From Clostridia bacterium (lineage in GTDB: Bacteria > Bacillota > Clostridia > TANB77 > CAG-508): 64,000 nucleotides of DNA. Below are positions 1-7,158 of this stretch, piece by piece. The DNA is taken from positions 27,704 through 91,703 of the forward strand of contig JAFWHH010000017.1 in assembly GCA_017512025.1 (NCBI GenBank), in the 5' to 3' direction. Numbering within the stretch: the stretch's first letter is position 1; each line of letters opens with the position of its first letter. The notes beneath the pieces were generated by a model. It was not told where the DNA came from and did no database searches. It saw only the letters and a program-made list of their open reading frames with translations. The position numbers were made by a program, and so were the translations under genes.

Positions 1-26
1 AATTTCAATAAATAGGAATATTTTTG

Positions 27-55
27 TTGACATTAAATATAATAGATAGTATAAT
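27..55 (+). promoter_or_regulatory. Sigma-A type promoter of tRNA-fMet
   Basis: TTGACA at 27-32 and TATAAT at 50-55 are separated by 17 bases, a consensus housekeeping promoter. The tRNA begins 16 bases after the -10 box. Confidence 0.85.
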
Positions 56-70
56 AATTGAGTCATACAT

Positions 71-146
71 CGCGGGGTGGAGCAGTTGGCAGCTCGTTGG
101 GCTCATAACCCAAAGGTCGGTAGTTCGAGTCTACCCCCCGCAACCA
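71..146 (+). tRNA. Initiator tRNA-Met (CAT), CCA encoded
   Basis: The cloverleaf has anticodon CAT in the loop CTCATAA. The acceptor strands are CGCGGGG and CCCCGC-A, so C1 faces A72 unpaired, the hallmark of bacterial initiator tRNA. The anticodon stem has the GGG/CCC run typical of initiators (TTGGG and CCCAA). CCA is encoded at 144-146. It stands alone between its own promoter and a terminator. Confidence 0.95.
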
Positions 147-152
147 CATTAA

Positions 153-183
153 AAGCAAGTCATTACGACTTGCTTATTTTTTT
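153..183 (+). terminator. Intrinsic terminator of tRNA-fMet
   Basis: AAGCAAGTC at 153-161 pairs with GACTTGCTT at 167-175 around a 5-base loop, followed by a T-rich run. Confidence 0.85.
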
Positions 184-244
184 ATTGTTTTTAAGTTGAT
201 ACCATGGTAAAATGTGTAAAATATCTGGAAAAGGAATTAAGGTA

Positions 245-1234
245 ATGGAAAATTATAATTTTAGTAGAAATGTACAAGAGAATTACAATTTAACCAAGAA
301 ACACTTATTCAAGAAAAAAGCAGGTAATGCTAAATTTTATTATGAGTTAAAGAATGATGAATCATTAGATAATGATTTAAAGGAAATCACAAAACTATAC
401 CAAAACGATATACCATTTAGAATATATGGTATGCATACAAATTTGTACATTACAGCTAATGGTTATGATGGTTGGTTTATTGATATTGGACCAAAGATGT
501 CATATCTAAGGTTTGATGAAGATACAGAAGAGTTTATATGTTCTGGAAATTTACTTACTTCTCAGCTTGTAAATTATGCAATGGAAAAAGGGTATGACTT
601 TGCATCACTAGCAGGTGTGCCAGGTATGGTTGGGGCAGGAGTTGTTGGTAATGCAAGTTTTGCCACAGGTAAAGAATTTGGTGACTACGTTAAAAGAGTG
701 ACATTATTTGACTTCGAAAGTGGAAAAGATGTGGATATAATTCCAGATAAAGACTTTTTTTGGACACGAAATAGCTTTATAAAAAAAGCAAATAAAGATA
801 AAGTACGATATTTCGTAAAAGAAGTTGTACTTTGGTCCGAACAAATTGGAAAAAAAGCTGTCAGAGCAAAATTTGATGCTCAAATGGATTTAAGAATAAA
901 AGACCTTCGAATTGGATATTTAGAGGGGTGTGCAGGTTCAATTTGGTCTAATATTGATTTAAGAAATAAAATTGGAATGAGTTTTAGAAAGGTTGTAATC
1001 GGCACAAACGAATTTAATGTAGATTTTAATGGGGCAAGATACAGCAAATATGGAAGTAGATTCTTTACTTTAGATGAGAATACTACAGAAAAGGATGTCG
1101 CTAAACTAATGCAATATACAGTTGATAAGATGAAAGAGTTATATCATGTAGAGCTAGAGAAAGAGGTCGTATTTCTAGATTATGATGGAGAAGTAGACTT
1201 ATATACATATATTGATAGATATTTAGATAAATAA
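245..1234 (+). CDS. murB: UDP-N-acetylenolpyruvoylglucosamine reductase-like flavoprotein (MurB family)
   Basis: MurB reduces UDP-GlcNAc-enolpyruvate to UDP-MurNAc with NADPH and FAD, the second committed step of peptidoglycan synthesis in the cytosol. The FAD-domain segment LAGVPGMVGAGVVGNAS (about residues 120-136) matches the family signature. Residues in the place of the catalytic triad are present: Arg in WTRNSF (about 175), Ser in AGSIWSN (about 232) and Glu in LEKEVVF (about 307), in the same order and spacing as in known MurB. The usual GGGSN FAD motif is replaced by GMHTN, so this is a divergent member and could be a paralogue. I chose the ATG at 245, preceded by AAGGA at 231-235; an in-frame ATG at 212 has no ribosome site. 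It is monocistronic, 329 residues. Confidence 0.8.
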   Translation: MENYNFSRNVQENYNLTKKHLFKKKAGNAKFYYELKNDESLDNDLKEITKLYQNDIPFRIYGMHTNLYITANGYDGWFIDIGPKMSYLRFDEDTEEFICSGNLLTSQLVNYAMEKGYDFASLAGVPGMVGAGVVGNASFATGKEFGDYVKRVTLFDFESGKDVDIIPDKDFFWTRNSFIKKANKDKVRYFVKEVVLWSEQIGKKAVRAKFDAQMDLRIKDLRIGYLEGCAGSIWSNIDLRNKIGMSFRKVVIGTNEFNVDFNGARYSKYGSRFFTLDENTTEKDVAKLMQYTVDKMKELYHVELEKEVVFLDYDGEVDLYTYIDRYLDK

Positions 1235-1250
1235 AAAATAAACAATAATA

Positions 1251-1285
1251 AAAAGGTTAAATGAATTAGATTCATTTAACCTTTT
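1251..1285. terminator. Bidirectional terminator
   Basis: A 15-bp perfect stem, AAAAGGTTAAATGAA at 1251-1265 with TTCATTTAACCTTTT at 1271-1285, has A on one side and T on the other. It serves the convergent MurB-like and GNAT genes. Confidence 0.85.
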
Positions 1286-1287
1286 CT

Positions 1288-2136
1288 TTATATAAAGTCA
1301 ATATCACTTGTATCAGCCATTCTAACGTAGCCAATTTTCTCATAAACGTGATTACTAATTGGATTTGTATCATCTGTATAAAGTACGCAGTATTCTGCTC
1401 CATTATCAAGTAATTCTTTTGATACTCGATATACAAGATTATATGCATATCCTTTATGACGTTCTTCTGGAGGAGTATAAACACCACTAACACCTTTTCC
1501 CTTGATTAATCTTCTTGTTGAAACTGTTTGAGCAACAATCTTTCCATCTTTTTCGAGTAAGAAATATCCTCTTTCCATGCTTCTAGAGATTGCAGCTAAT
1601 ATTTCTTCCATTGGTTTTTCTTCATGAAGTGCTTCCAATCCAAAATCTTTTTGGAATTTAATTAATGTATCCATGTCAGCTTCAGTAGCTCTTCTATAAG
1701 TAACATCATCTCGTAATTTTGGTTCTGTAAGTTTTTCTAAAACAAGAATTCTCATAGGTAGATGAACCTTAAAGGTTTGTCCAGATAATTCACAGTAGAA
1801 CTTGGCAAATTTTTCAGCAATAATATTCTCAGCATTTACACCTGGTAGGTGGTTATTTAACTTGTAAATTTCTTCTGCAGCAAATTTGAATAGTTCATCA
1901 GAAGTATTATCTGTTGGACTATATAAAGTAAGTTTCCATGGTGCTCTGTATAAAAGAATTAATTCTGTTACACCATCATCTTTAACTGCACCAAATAACC
2001 AATCATCACCATATACAGCATCGGCAGCATCGGCACAGTTACCAACCATTAAGTTGTTAAGCCATTCCTTCTCTAGTAGTAGCTTTTCATTTTCAGCTAC
2101 GAAATCTTTTCCATTTTCATAAAAAATAAAATCCAT
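1288..2136 (-). CDS. GNAT-family N-acetyltransferase
   Basis: This 282-residue protein has a C-terminal GNAT fold (about residues 145-282). The acetyl-CoA binding motif A is visible as GVYTPPEERHKGYAYNLV, with R-x-x-G-x-A in RHKGYA, and motif B as NPISNHVYEKIGY. The N-terminal 140 residues form a separate alpha/beta region, as in two-domain GNAT proteins that carry a degenerate first acetyltransferase half. The substrate cannot be told from sequence. Translation starts at the ATG at 2136, preceded on the minus strand by GAGGGTGA. The gene stands alone, convergent with the MurB-like gene. Confidence 0.85.
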   Translation of the reverse strand: MDFIFYENGKDFVAENEKLLLEKEWLNNLMVGNCADAADAVYGDDWLFGAVKDDGVTELILLYRAPWKLTLYSPTDNTSDELFKFAAEEIYKLNNHLPGVNAENIIAEKFAKFYCELSGQTFKVHLPMRILVLEKLTEPKLRDDVTYRRATEADMDTLIKFQKDFGLEALHEEKPMEEILAAISRSMERGYFLLEKDGKIVAQTVSTRRLIKGKGVSGVYTPPEERHKGYAYNLVYRVSKELLDNGAEYCVLYTDDTNPISNHVYEKIGYVRMADTSDIDFI

Positions 2137-2162
2137 ATAATCACCCTCTTACTTTTTGGGGG

Positions 2163-2191
2163 ATTATATCATAAGGGGATTGAAAATGAAA
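2163..2191 (-). promoter_or_regulatory. Probable promoter of the GNAT gene
   Basis: On the minus strand, TATAAT (plus-strand 2163-2168) lies 17 bases from a weak -35, TTTCAT (plus-strand 2186-2191). The -10 is consensus, the -35 is poor. Confidence 0.5.
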
Positions 2192-2216
2192 GTATAGGAT
2201 AAAAAGAGATATAAAA

Positions 2217-2223
2217 TGTCGAA
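2217..2223 (+). promoter_or_regulatory. Spo0A-box-like site
   Basis: TGTCGAA matches the Spo0A box consensus TGNCGAA exactly and ends 21 bases before the -35 of the HPr-like gene. Known activation sites for Spo0A~P overlap or flank the -35 region. A single 7-mer can occur by chance, so regulation is inferred. Confidence 0.4.
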
Positions 2224-2244
2224 TTTTTGTGATTTACATAAAAC

Positions 2245-2273
2245 TTGCATTGGCAAAATATATGTGGTATAAT
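2245..2273 (+). promoter_or_regulatory. Promoter of the HPr-like gene
   Basis: TTGCAT at 2245-2250, 17-base spacer, TATAAT at 2268-2273. Transcription would start near 2280, leaving an 80-base leader. Confidence 0.8.
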
Positions 2274-2282
2274 AAGTAACTA

Positions 2283-2331
2283 CCGGGCAAGTTGCCTGGT
2301 GCAGAAAGAAGTCCGAATCTCGTATTCGGAT
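2283..2331 (+). promoter_or_regulatory. Two-hairpin 5' leader of the HPr-like mRNA
   Basis: CCGGGCA at 2283-2289 pairs with TGCCTGG at 2293-2299 (one G-U pair), and TCCGAAT at 2312-2318 pairs with ATTCGGA at 2324-2330. Both GC-rich stems sit in the short untranslated leader before the GGAGG ribosome site at 2349-2353. They may stabilise the message or bind a ligand or protein. I recognise no known riboswitch class. Confidence 0.45.
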
Positions 2332-2360
2332 ACAACAATATTCACAACGGAGGAATGATT

Positions 2361-2651
2361 ATGAAAACTGCAAAGATTATTATCAAGAAAGGTATTGACA
2401 GCGAGATCGGAGCCAAGCTCATCGACTGCGCATGGCGGTTTAAGAGCAAGATTTTTGTGCAGAAAGAAGAAAGACGAGTAAGCGCAGGATCTCTTATGTC
2501 AGTACTGAGTCTGCAGCTTGTTGGCGGTGATGAAATCACTGTTGTTGTGGACGGTCCGGATGAGGAAGAGGCAATTGATCTGCTTGTAAAGGCATTCGAT
2601 ACCTCGTTCCTGAATGAGCAGGTTCTTGCGGAAATCAAAGAACGCAAGTAA
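2361..2651 (+). CDS. HPr-like protein lacking the phosphorylatable histidine (Crh-like)
   Basis: The 96-residue protein has HPr length and pattern. HPr carries phosphate from PEP via Enzyme I on His15 and is phosphorylated on Ser46 by HPrK as a signal for carbon catabolite repression. Here the His15 motif (GLHARPA) reads GIDSEIGA, with Asp13 in place of His and no Arg or Pro, so sugar phosphotransfer is not possible. The Ser46 region is kept: VSAGSLMSVLSL, Ser44. This is the logic of Bacillus Crh, a regulator only. The start is the ATG at 2361, 7 bases after GGAGG; an ATG at 2355 is too close. Base composition is clearly GC-richer than its neighbours, and codon 26 is CGG, absent from intact native genes here; both suggest transfer. 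Confidence 0.75.
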   Translation: MKTAKIIIKKGIDSEIGAKLIDCAWRFKSKIFVQKEERRVSAGSLMSVLSLQLVGGDEITVVVDGPDEEEAIDLLVKAFDTSFLNEQVLAEIKERK

Positions 2652-2670
2652 TCAAGTATTGTTGTAACTT

Positions 2671-2706
2671 GAAGGGAGCTACTGCTGTATTGCGGAAGCT
2701 CCCTTC
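2671..2706 (+). terminator. GC-rich hairpin after the HPr-like gene
   Basis: GAAGGGAGCT at 2671-2680 pairs perfectly with AGCTCCCTTC at 2697-2706 around a 16-base loop. A proper T run is missing, so it may be a weak terminator or an mRNA 3' stabiliser. Confidence 0.5.
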
Positions 2707-2727
2707 GGGGCTCTTATTGGGGTGCTA

Positions 2728-2756
2728 TTGAAAGAAAAATGAATTTGTTATATAAT
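2728..2756 (+). promoter_or_regulatory. Promoter of tRNA-Arg and tadA
   Basis: TTGAAA at 2728-2733, 17-base spacer, TATAAT at 2751-2756. The tRNA starts 12 bases later. Confidence 0.8.
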
Positions 2757-2767
2757 ATAATGCAGAT

Positions 2768-2844
2768 GTGTGTGTAGCTCAGTAGGATAGAGCGACGGTT
2801 TCCTAAACCGCAGGTCGGGGGTTCAATTCCCTTCACGCACACCA
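2768..2844 (+). tRNA. tRNA-Arg (CCT), CCA encoded
   Basis: Acceptor GTGTGTG (2768-2774) pairs with CACGCAC (2834-2840) with one G-U. The anticodon loop TTCCTAA gives CCT, reading AGG. Discriminator A and CCA end at 2844. No terminator separates it from tadA, which starts 33 bases downstream, so both are probably on one transcript. Confidence 0.93.
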
Positions 2845-2877
2845 TCTTATTTAATGCAAACGGAAGGTAGGAATAAT

Positions 2878-3363
2878 ATGAATATGCAAGAAAAATTTAT
2901 GAAGCTTGCGTTAAAAGAAGCTGAGAAAGCATATAATAAAAAAGAAATACCCGTTGGTGCAATAATAGTTAAAGATGGTAAAGTAATTGCGAGAGCTCAT
3001 AATTTAAAAGAGCTAAAGAATGATACGACAAAACACGCAGAATTACTTGCTATTCAAAAAGCTAGTAAAAAACTTGGATGTTGGAGATTAGAAGATTGCG
3101 AGATGTATGTTACATTAGAGCCATGCAGCATGTGCGCGGGTGCATTGATACAGTCTAGGATAAAAAAAGTATACATTGGAACTATGGATTATAAAACTGG
3201 AGCATGTGGATCAGTTCTTAACTTGCTTGCAGATTATAAATTTAATCATAGTGTTGAAATTGAGACCGGAGTTTTAGCTGAAGAATGTGAAAAAATCCTA
3301 AAGGAGTTCTTTAAGACTCTAAGAGTCGAAAAGAAAAATATAAAAGAAAGGAATAAGGACTAG
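2878..3363 (+). CDS. tadA: tRNA-specific adenosine deaminase TadA
   Basis: TadA converts A34 of tRNA-Arg(ACG) to inosine so that one tRNA reads CGU, CGC and CGA. Zinc and catalytic residues are intact: KHAELLAI (His53, proton-shuttle Glu55) and EPCSMCAGAL (Cys83, Cys86). Length (161 residues) is normal. The ATG at 2878 follows TAGGA and GGAAGG; a second ATG two codons on is possible. It lies just after a tRNA-Arg gene and overlaps the next gene's GTG by one base. Inosine cannot read CGG, which bears on the CGG pattern described in the findings. Confidence 0.95.
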   Translation: MNMQEKFMKLALKEAEKAYNKKEIPVGAIIVKDGKVIARAHNLKELKNDTTKHAELLAIQKASKKLGCWRLEDCEMYVTLEPCSMCAGALIQSRIKKVYIGTMDYKTGACGSVLNLLADYKFNHSVEIETGVLAEECEKILKEFFKTLRVEKKNIKERNKD

Positions 3364-4115
3364 TGATAAATAAGAAAGTTCAAAGAATTAAATTAATAAT
3401 AGCGATTTTAGTTGTAGCAATAGTTGCGGTAATAATTGGAGTTCGTATATACATATACAACAAAACTGGAGAAAAGAATATGCCATTTCAAGTTTCAGAA
3501 ATCATAATTGTAAGTACAGCTAGAAGATATGAAGGAGAAGCTACAGCGCCTATTGAAGAAAATGGGTCTATATGGAATTTCCAAGTTGTACAAAACAACG
3601 ACATGTATATTGAAATAAAAAATAATGCGAAAAATAATGAGAAAATCAAAAATATAAAAATATCAAATATAGAGATTACACAAAAACCTGCGAAAGGAAC
3701 AATTAGAGCGTTTATGCCTAATAGCGTCGAGGGATCTAGATATACATATACAGATGAATATGAAGTGAAAGATAGCTTAACTTATAGAGGATCAGAGGAA
3801 AATAGTTACAAAGATCTTCACATCAACAGAAACGGTGGAAAGCTTAGCATAAGTTTTGCAAACAGAGATTTAGGAAACTATTCTTCTGGAGATGATACAG
3901 AAGTAACTTATGATGGCAAGATGCTTTCAAGAATGGAATGCAGCGACGAGGATATAAGATTTAAGATTGCATTTGATTTAACAATAGAGCTTGAAGATGG
4001 TAGAGCTTACTTAGGAAGAATTGAAGCAGATGTTAATTGTGATGGTTTAGTTGAAAACGGAACAACACAAGTTGATATCAAAGATTTCTCAAACGTAGTA
4101 TTTAAAAGAATATAG
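3363..4115 (+). CDS. Hypothetical single-pass membrane protein
   Basis: I do not recognise the family. The protein has 250 residues: a short basic N-terminus, one membrane span (about residues 9-30, rich in Ile, Val and Ala), then an extracellular domain of about 215 residues predicted to be mostly beta strand. It contains no obvious catalytic motif and one cysteine pair candidate only (Cys in MECSDED and DVNCDGL). The GTG start at 3363 overlaps the tadA stop by one base and follows AAGGAATAAGGA, so translation is coupled to tadA. A terminator follows at once. Confidence 0.65.
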   Translation: MINKKVQRIKLIIAILVVAIVAVIIGVRIYIYNKTGEKNMPFQVSEIIIVSTARRYEGEATAPIEENGSIWNFQVVQNNDMYIEIKNNAKNNEKIKNIKISNIEITQKPAKGTIRAFMPNSVEGSRYTYTDEYEVKDSLTYRGSEENSYKDLHINRNGGKLSISFANRDLGNYSSGDDTEVTYDGKMLSRMECSDEDIRFKIAFDLTIELEDGRAYLGRIEADVNCDGLVENGTTQVDIKDFSNVVFKRI

Positions 4116-4121
4116 TTTGTA

Positions 4122-4149
4122 AAAAAGAGTTACGCTAGTAACTCTTTTT
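4122..4149 (+). terminator. Terminator of the tadA operon
   Basis: AAAAAGAGTTAC pairs with GTAACTCTTTTT around a 4-base loop, with a T run. Confidence 0.85.
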
Positions 4150-4175
4150 ATTTATTAAACTTTTATCAAAAATAC

Positions 4176-4204
4176 TTGATTAATAGAGAAAAACATTATA
4201 TAAT
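4176..4204 (+). promoter_or_regulatory. Promoter of the SRP RNA
   Basis: TTGATT at 4176-4181, 17-base spacer, TATAAT at 4199-4204. The expected start, 6-7 bases downstream, coincides with the 5' end of the RNA's closing stem at 4210. Confidence 0.85.
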
Positions 4205-4209
4205 CCCCC

Positions 4210-4367
4210 TAGTATGAGAATAACATGCTCTTGTATGGAGAGTAATTTCAATATTAGCCTATGAACCTTGTCAGGTCCGGAAGGAAGCAGCAATAAGTAG
4301 ATACTATTATGTGATAATTACTTTCCATAGAGGAGTTTGTAGAATAAATGTCTCATACTATTTTTTT
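4210..4367 (+). ncRNA. ffs: Signal recognition particle RNA (extended small type)
   Basis: The Ffh-binding hallmark is present: GTCAGGTCCGGAAGGAAGCA around 4268-4290, holding the GGAA tetraloop and the asymmetric loop. An outer stem TAGTATGAGA (4210-4219) pairs perfectly with TCTCATACTA (4351-4360), and an inner arm TATGGA-GAGTAATT pairs with AATTACT-TTCCATA. The mature RNA is about 150 nt, between the ~110-nt small type and the ~270-nt Bacillus type with an Alu domain. I see no Alu-type domain. A T7 run follows the closing stem and acts as terminator. The location upstream of dnaX is conserved in Firmicutes. Confidence 0.92.
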
Positions 4368-4387
4368 AGAGAAAGGAGTGATTGTGG

Positions 4388-6070
4388 ATGTCATATACAG
4401 CGTTATATAGAAAATATAGACCAGCAACATTTGATGAATTAGTTGGTCAAGACCACATCACAAAAACTCTAAGAAATCAAATAGTATCAGGAAGAGTGGG
4501 CCATGCATATTTATTTAATGGTGGTAGAGGTACAGGTAAAACTTCTTCTGCTAAAATATTAGCAAGAGCCATTAACTGCTTAAATCCAAAAGATGGAAAT
4601 CCATGTAATGAGTGTGAAATCTGTAAAGCAGCATTAAATGGTTCATTAACAGATATTGTAGAAATGGATGCAGCGTCAAATAATAGTGTCGAAGATATTA
4701 GATCTATAAGAGACGAGGTTAATTTTTTACCAACGGTTGCTAAATATAGAGTTTATATCATAGACGAGGTTCATATGCTTTCTATAGGAGCCTTTAATGC
4801 GTTATTAAAGACATTAGAAGAGCCACCTGAGCATGTAAAATTCATTCTTGCTACAACAGAGCCTCAAAAATTACCGGCAACAATTCTTTCAAGATGTCAG
4901 AGATTTGATTTCAAAAAGCTTTCACCGGAATATATTAAACAAAGACTAACTCACATATGTGAAAGTGATAAGATTGATATTGATCCAGATGCGTTAAATA
5001 CAATTTCAGTTCTTGCTGAAGGTGCGATGAGAGATGGTATTAGTATCCTTGAGAGATGTTTACAAGAAGATTCAGACAAAATTACTAATGATTTAGTAAA
5101 AAAACTTGTCGGATTACCTAAAATAGAAACAATAAACAAAATATTAAATAATATATTAGATTACAATGTAGAAGAGTCCCTAAATTCTGTAAATGAGGTA
5201 TTAGATGATGGTAAAGATATATCAAATCTAATATGGGAAATTATAAAATTTGTTAGAGATGTTCTTGTTTATAAAACAACAGGAAATGCTGATTTATATA
5301 ATGAGGATGAGGTTGCTAAAATAAAGGCTTTAGCTGATAAAGCAACTAAAGAAAGATTGATGGATATTATATTCTATTTATCAGAACTTTCTAACGAAAT
5401 TAAGATGACTACACAAAAGACCATTATGTTTCAAGTTGGAATTATGAAATTATGTAATAACAACTTAAATACTGAGGTAAAGACTAACACTATAGAAGCA
5501 ACACCTATTGCAACAAACAATGCTAATATTGGTGTTGATTTTAGTGAAGTGGATGACAGAATTTCAAACATTGAAAATAAATTACAGAGAACTGTAAATG
5601 CTGTTCAAAAACTTATATCAAATCCAGGAGTTATCAACAATTCCGGAAAAAATGTGGATAACGATACTGAAAAAAAAACTAAATCAGTAACAAGAGGAGC
5701 TGAAAATCAAAATCTAAAAAATATATTAACGACAAAGACATCAGACGTTAAAGTTGAATGTTGGGGAAAAATTGTTACCGGACTTAATGAAGCTGGTAAA
5801 AAAATGCTATATTCTAGTTTGGCTAATTCAACAGCATGTGAACTTAACGATATGACAGTCGGAATTGAATTTCCACAAGGCCTTACACCATTTGATAAAA
5901 CAGTTATTGCTAGATCTGAAAACTTATCTGAGCTTACAAAGCTTGTTTCAATGGAATATGGTAAGCCTATGAATATTAGATTAATAGAGAATGCAAATGA
6001 AAATTCTGAAGATTCAGTGATAGATAGTATTGCTAAAGATTTAGATTTGCCATTAAATATAATTGATTAA
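4388..6070 (+). CDS. dnaX: DNA polymerase III subunits gamma/tau
   Basis: DnaX is the clamp-loader ATPase that also ties polymerases to the helicase. Visible are Walker A GGRGTGKTS (about residues 45-53), the zinc module Cys64-Cys73-Cys76-Cys79, Walker B IIDEVHML and the sensor/Arg finger SRC in ILSRCQRF. The C-terminal part after about residue 365 is low-complexity, then a tau-like domain. The ATG at 4388 follows AAAGGAG at 4372-4378; an upstream TTG at 4382 is not preferred. It is followed by ybaB and recR. An A9 run at 5670-5678 would give a -1 stop at 5680-5682 and a gamma-like product of about 431 residues. Confidence 0.96.
   Translation: MSYTALYRKYRPATFDELVGQDHITKTLRNQIVSGRVGHAYLFNGGRGTGKTSSAKILARAINCLNPKDGNPCNECEICKAALNGSLTDIVEMDAASNNSVEDIRSIRDEVNFLPTVAKYRVYIIDEVHMLSIGAFNALLKTLEEPPEHVKFILATTEPQKLPATILSRCQRFDFKKLSPEYIKQRLTHICESDKIDIDPDALNTISVLAEGAMRDGISILERCLQEDSDKITNDLVKKLVGLPKIETINKILNNILDYNVEESLNSVNEVLDDGKDISNLIWEIIKFVRDVLVYKTTGNADLYNEDEVAKIKALADKATKERLMDIIFYLSELSNEIKMTTQKTIMFQVGIMKLCNNNLNTEVKTNTIEATPIATNNANIGVDFSEVDDRISNIENKLQRTVNAVQKLISNPGVINNSGKNVDNDTEKKTKSVTRGAENQNLKNILTTKTSDVKVECWGKIVTGLNEAGKKMLYSSLANSTACELNDMTVGIEFPQGLTPFDKTVIARSENLSELTKLVSMEYGKPMNIRLIENANENSEDSVIDSIAKDLDLPLNIID
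5669..5682 (+). other. Candidate slippery site for dnaX gamma production
   Basis: Nine A residues (5670-5678) span codons GAA AAA AAA A. A -1 slip during translation or one-base RNA polymerase slippage leads at once to TAA at 5680-5682. In E. coli the gamma subunit (431 residues) is made by -1 frameshifting at A-AAA-AAG at the same relative place. No strong downstream stem is visible, so transcriptional slippage may be the more likely route. Confidence 0.5.
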
Positions 6071-6085
6071 GAAAGGATGATTATT

Positions 6086-6430
6086 ATGTCAAAAAGAGGA
6101 GGATTCCCAGGAGGTATGGGAGGTTTTGGAGGTATGAACCTAAACCAATTAATGAAAGAAGCAAAGAAGATGCAAGCTGATATAGAAAAATCACAAGAAG
6201 AACTAGGAAATAAGGAGTTTTCAGCTACAGCTGGTGGAGGAGCAATTGAAGTTACAGTAAGTGGTAACAAAGTTATTAAGTCAATGACAATTAAACCTGA
6301 AGTTGTTGATCCAGATGATGTTGAAATGTTACAAGATTTAATTATCACATGTGTTAACGAAGCAATGGGAAAAGTTGATAGTGCACAAGCATCTGAACTT
6401 GGAAAATATAATATTCCTGGAATGATGTAA
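6086..6430 (+). CDS. ybaB: Nucleoid-associated protein, YbaB/EbfC family
   Basis: This 114-residue DNA-binding protein forms dimers that coat DNA. It opens with a Gly/Met-rich leader (GGFPGGMGGFGGM), then the conserved helix NLNQLMKEAKKMQADIEKSQ and the beta sheet with TAGGGAIEVTVSGN. The ATG at 6086 lies 9 bases after AAAGG; the in-frame ATG at 6077 overlaps that site. It is placed between dnaX and recR as in most Firmicutes. Confidence 0.95.
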   Translation: MSKRGGFPGGMGGFGGMNLNQLMKEAKKMQADIEKSQEELGNKEFSATAGGGAIEVTVSGNKVIKSMTIKPEVVDPDDVEMLQDLIITCVNEAMGKVDSAQASELGKYNIPGMM

Positions 6431-6435
6431 AATAT

Positions 6436-6467
6436 AAAAGGAACATTCCATTTGGTATGTTCCTTTT
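6436..6467 (+). terminator. Hairpin between ybaB and recR
   Basis: AAAAGGAACAT at 6436-6446 pairs with ATGTTCCTTTT at 6457-6467, followed by TTGC. It may reduce read-through into recR. Confidence 0.7.
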
Positions 6468-6499
6468 TGCATAATATCGGAAGAAAAGGGGACTAAAGG

Positions 6500-7099
6500 A
6501 TGTCATATTATTCACCATCAATTGAGAAATTAATAGAAGCTTTTGAAAAGCTACCAAGCATAGGAAATAAAACGGCAGCAAGACTTGCATTTCATATGCT
6601 TAATTGTAGCGAAGAGGAAGTAAATGAGTTTGTTAATGCAATTACAAACGCAAAGAAAAACTTAAAGTATTGTTCAAAATGTTTCAATATATCTGATTCA
6701 GATCCTTGTAGTATTTGTTCAAATGTTACAAGAGACCAGTCTATAATTTGTGTTGTTGAAGACGTAAAAGATGTAGTTGCAATGGAAAAAACACATGAAT
6801 TTAAAGGAGTTTATCATGTATTACATGGCTCTATTTCACCAATGAATGGAATCGGACCAGATGATATTAAGATAAAAGAGCTTTTAGCAAGACTTATGGA
6901 GGGAACAGTTAAAGAAGTAATAATAGCTACAAATCCACGTGTAGAAGGTGAAGCCACAGCTATATACTTATCTAAATTAATAAAACCAATGGGTGTTACT
7001 GTAACGAGAATTGCACATGGAATTCCAGTTGGAGGAGATTTAGAGTATACAGATGAGGTTACTTTAAGCAAAGCTCTTGAAGGACGAAGAGAGTTATAA
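6500..7099 (+). CDS. recR: Recombination protein RecR
   Basis: RecR acts with RecO to load RecA at gapped DNA. The 199-residue protein has an N-terminal helix-hairpin-helix ([18 protein letters not shown]), a C4 zinc finger (Cys58, Cys61, Cys70, Cys73), a Toprim domain starting [14 protein letters not shown], and the conserved C-terminus with [15 protein letters not shown] and [14 protein letters not shown]. The ATG at 6500 follows AAGGGGA. Length is typical. Confidence 0.97.
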   Translation: MSYYSPSIEKLIEAFEKLPSIGNKTAARLAFHMLNCSEEEVNEFVNAITNAKKNLKYCSKCFNISDSDPCSICSNVTRDQSIICVVEDVKDVVAMEKTHEFKGVYHVLHGSISPMNGIGPDDIKIKELLARLMEGTVKEVIIATNPRVEGEATAIYLSKLIKPMGVTVTRIAHGIPVGGDLEYTDEVTLSKALEGRREL

Positions 7100-7123
7100 A
7101 AAATAGTTATATCTTAAAAATAA

Positions 7124-7150
7124 AAAACGAAGGATTTGCTCCTTCGTTTT
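7124..7150. terminator. Bidirectional terminator between recR and the glycosyltransferase
   Basis: AAAACGAAGGA pairs with TCCTTCGTTTT around a short loop, with A and T flanks; the two genes converge here. Confidence 0.85.
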
Positions 7151-7158
7151 CTTTTTTA

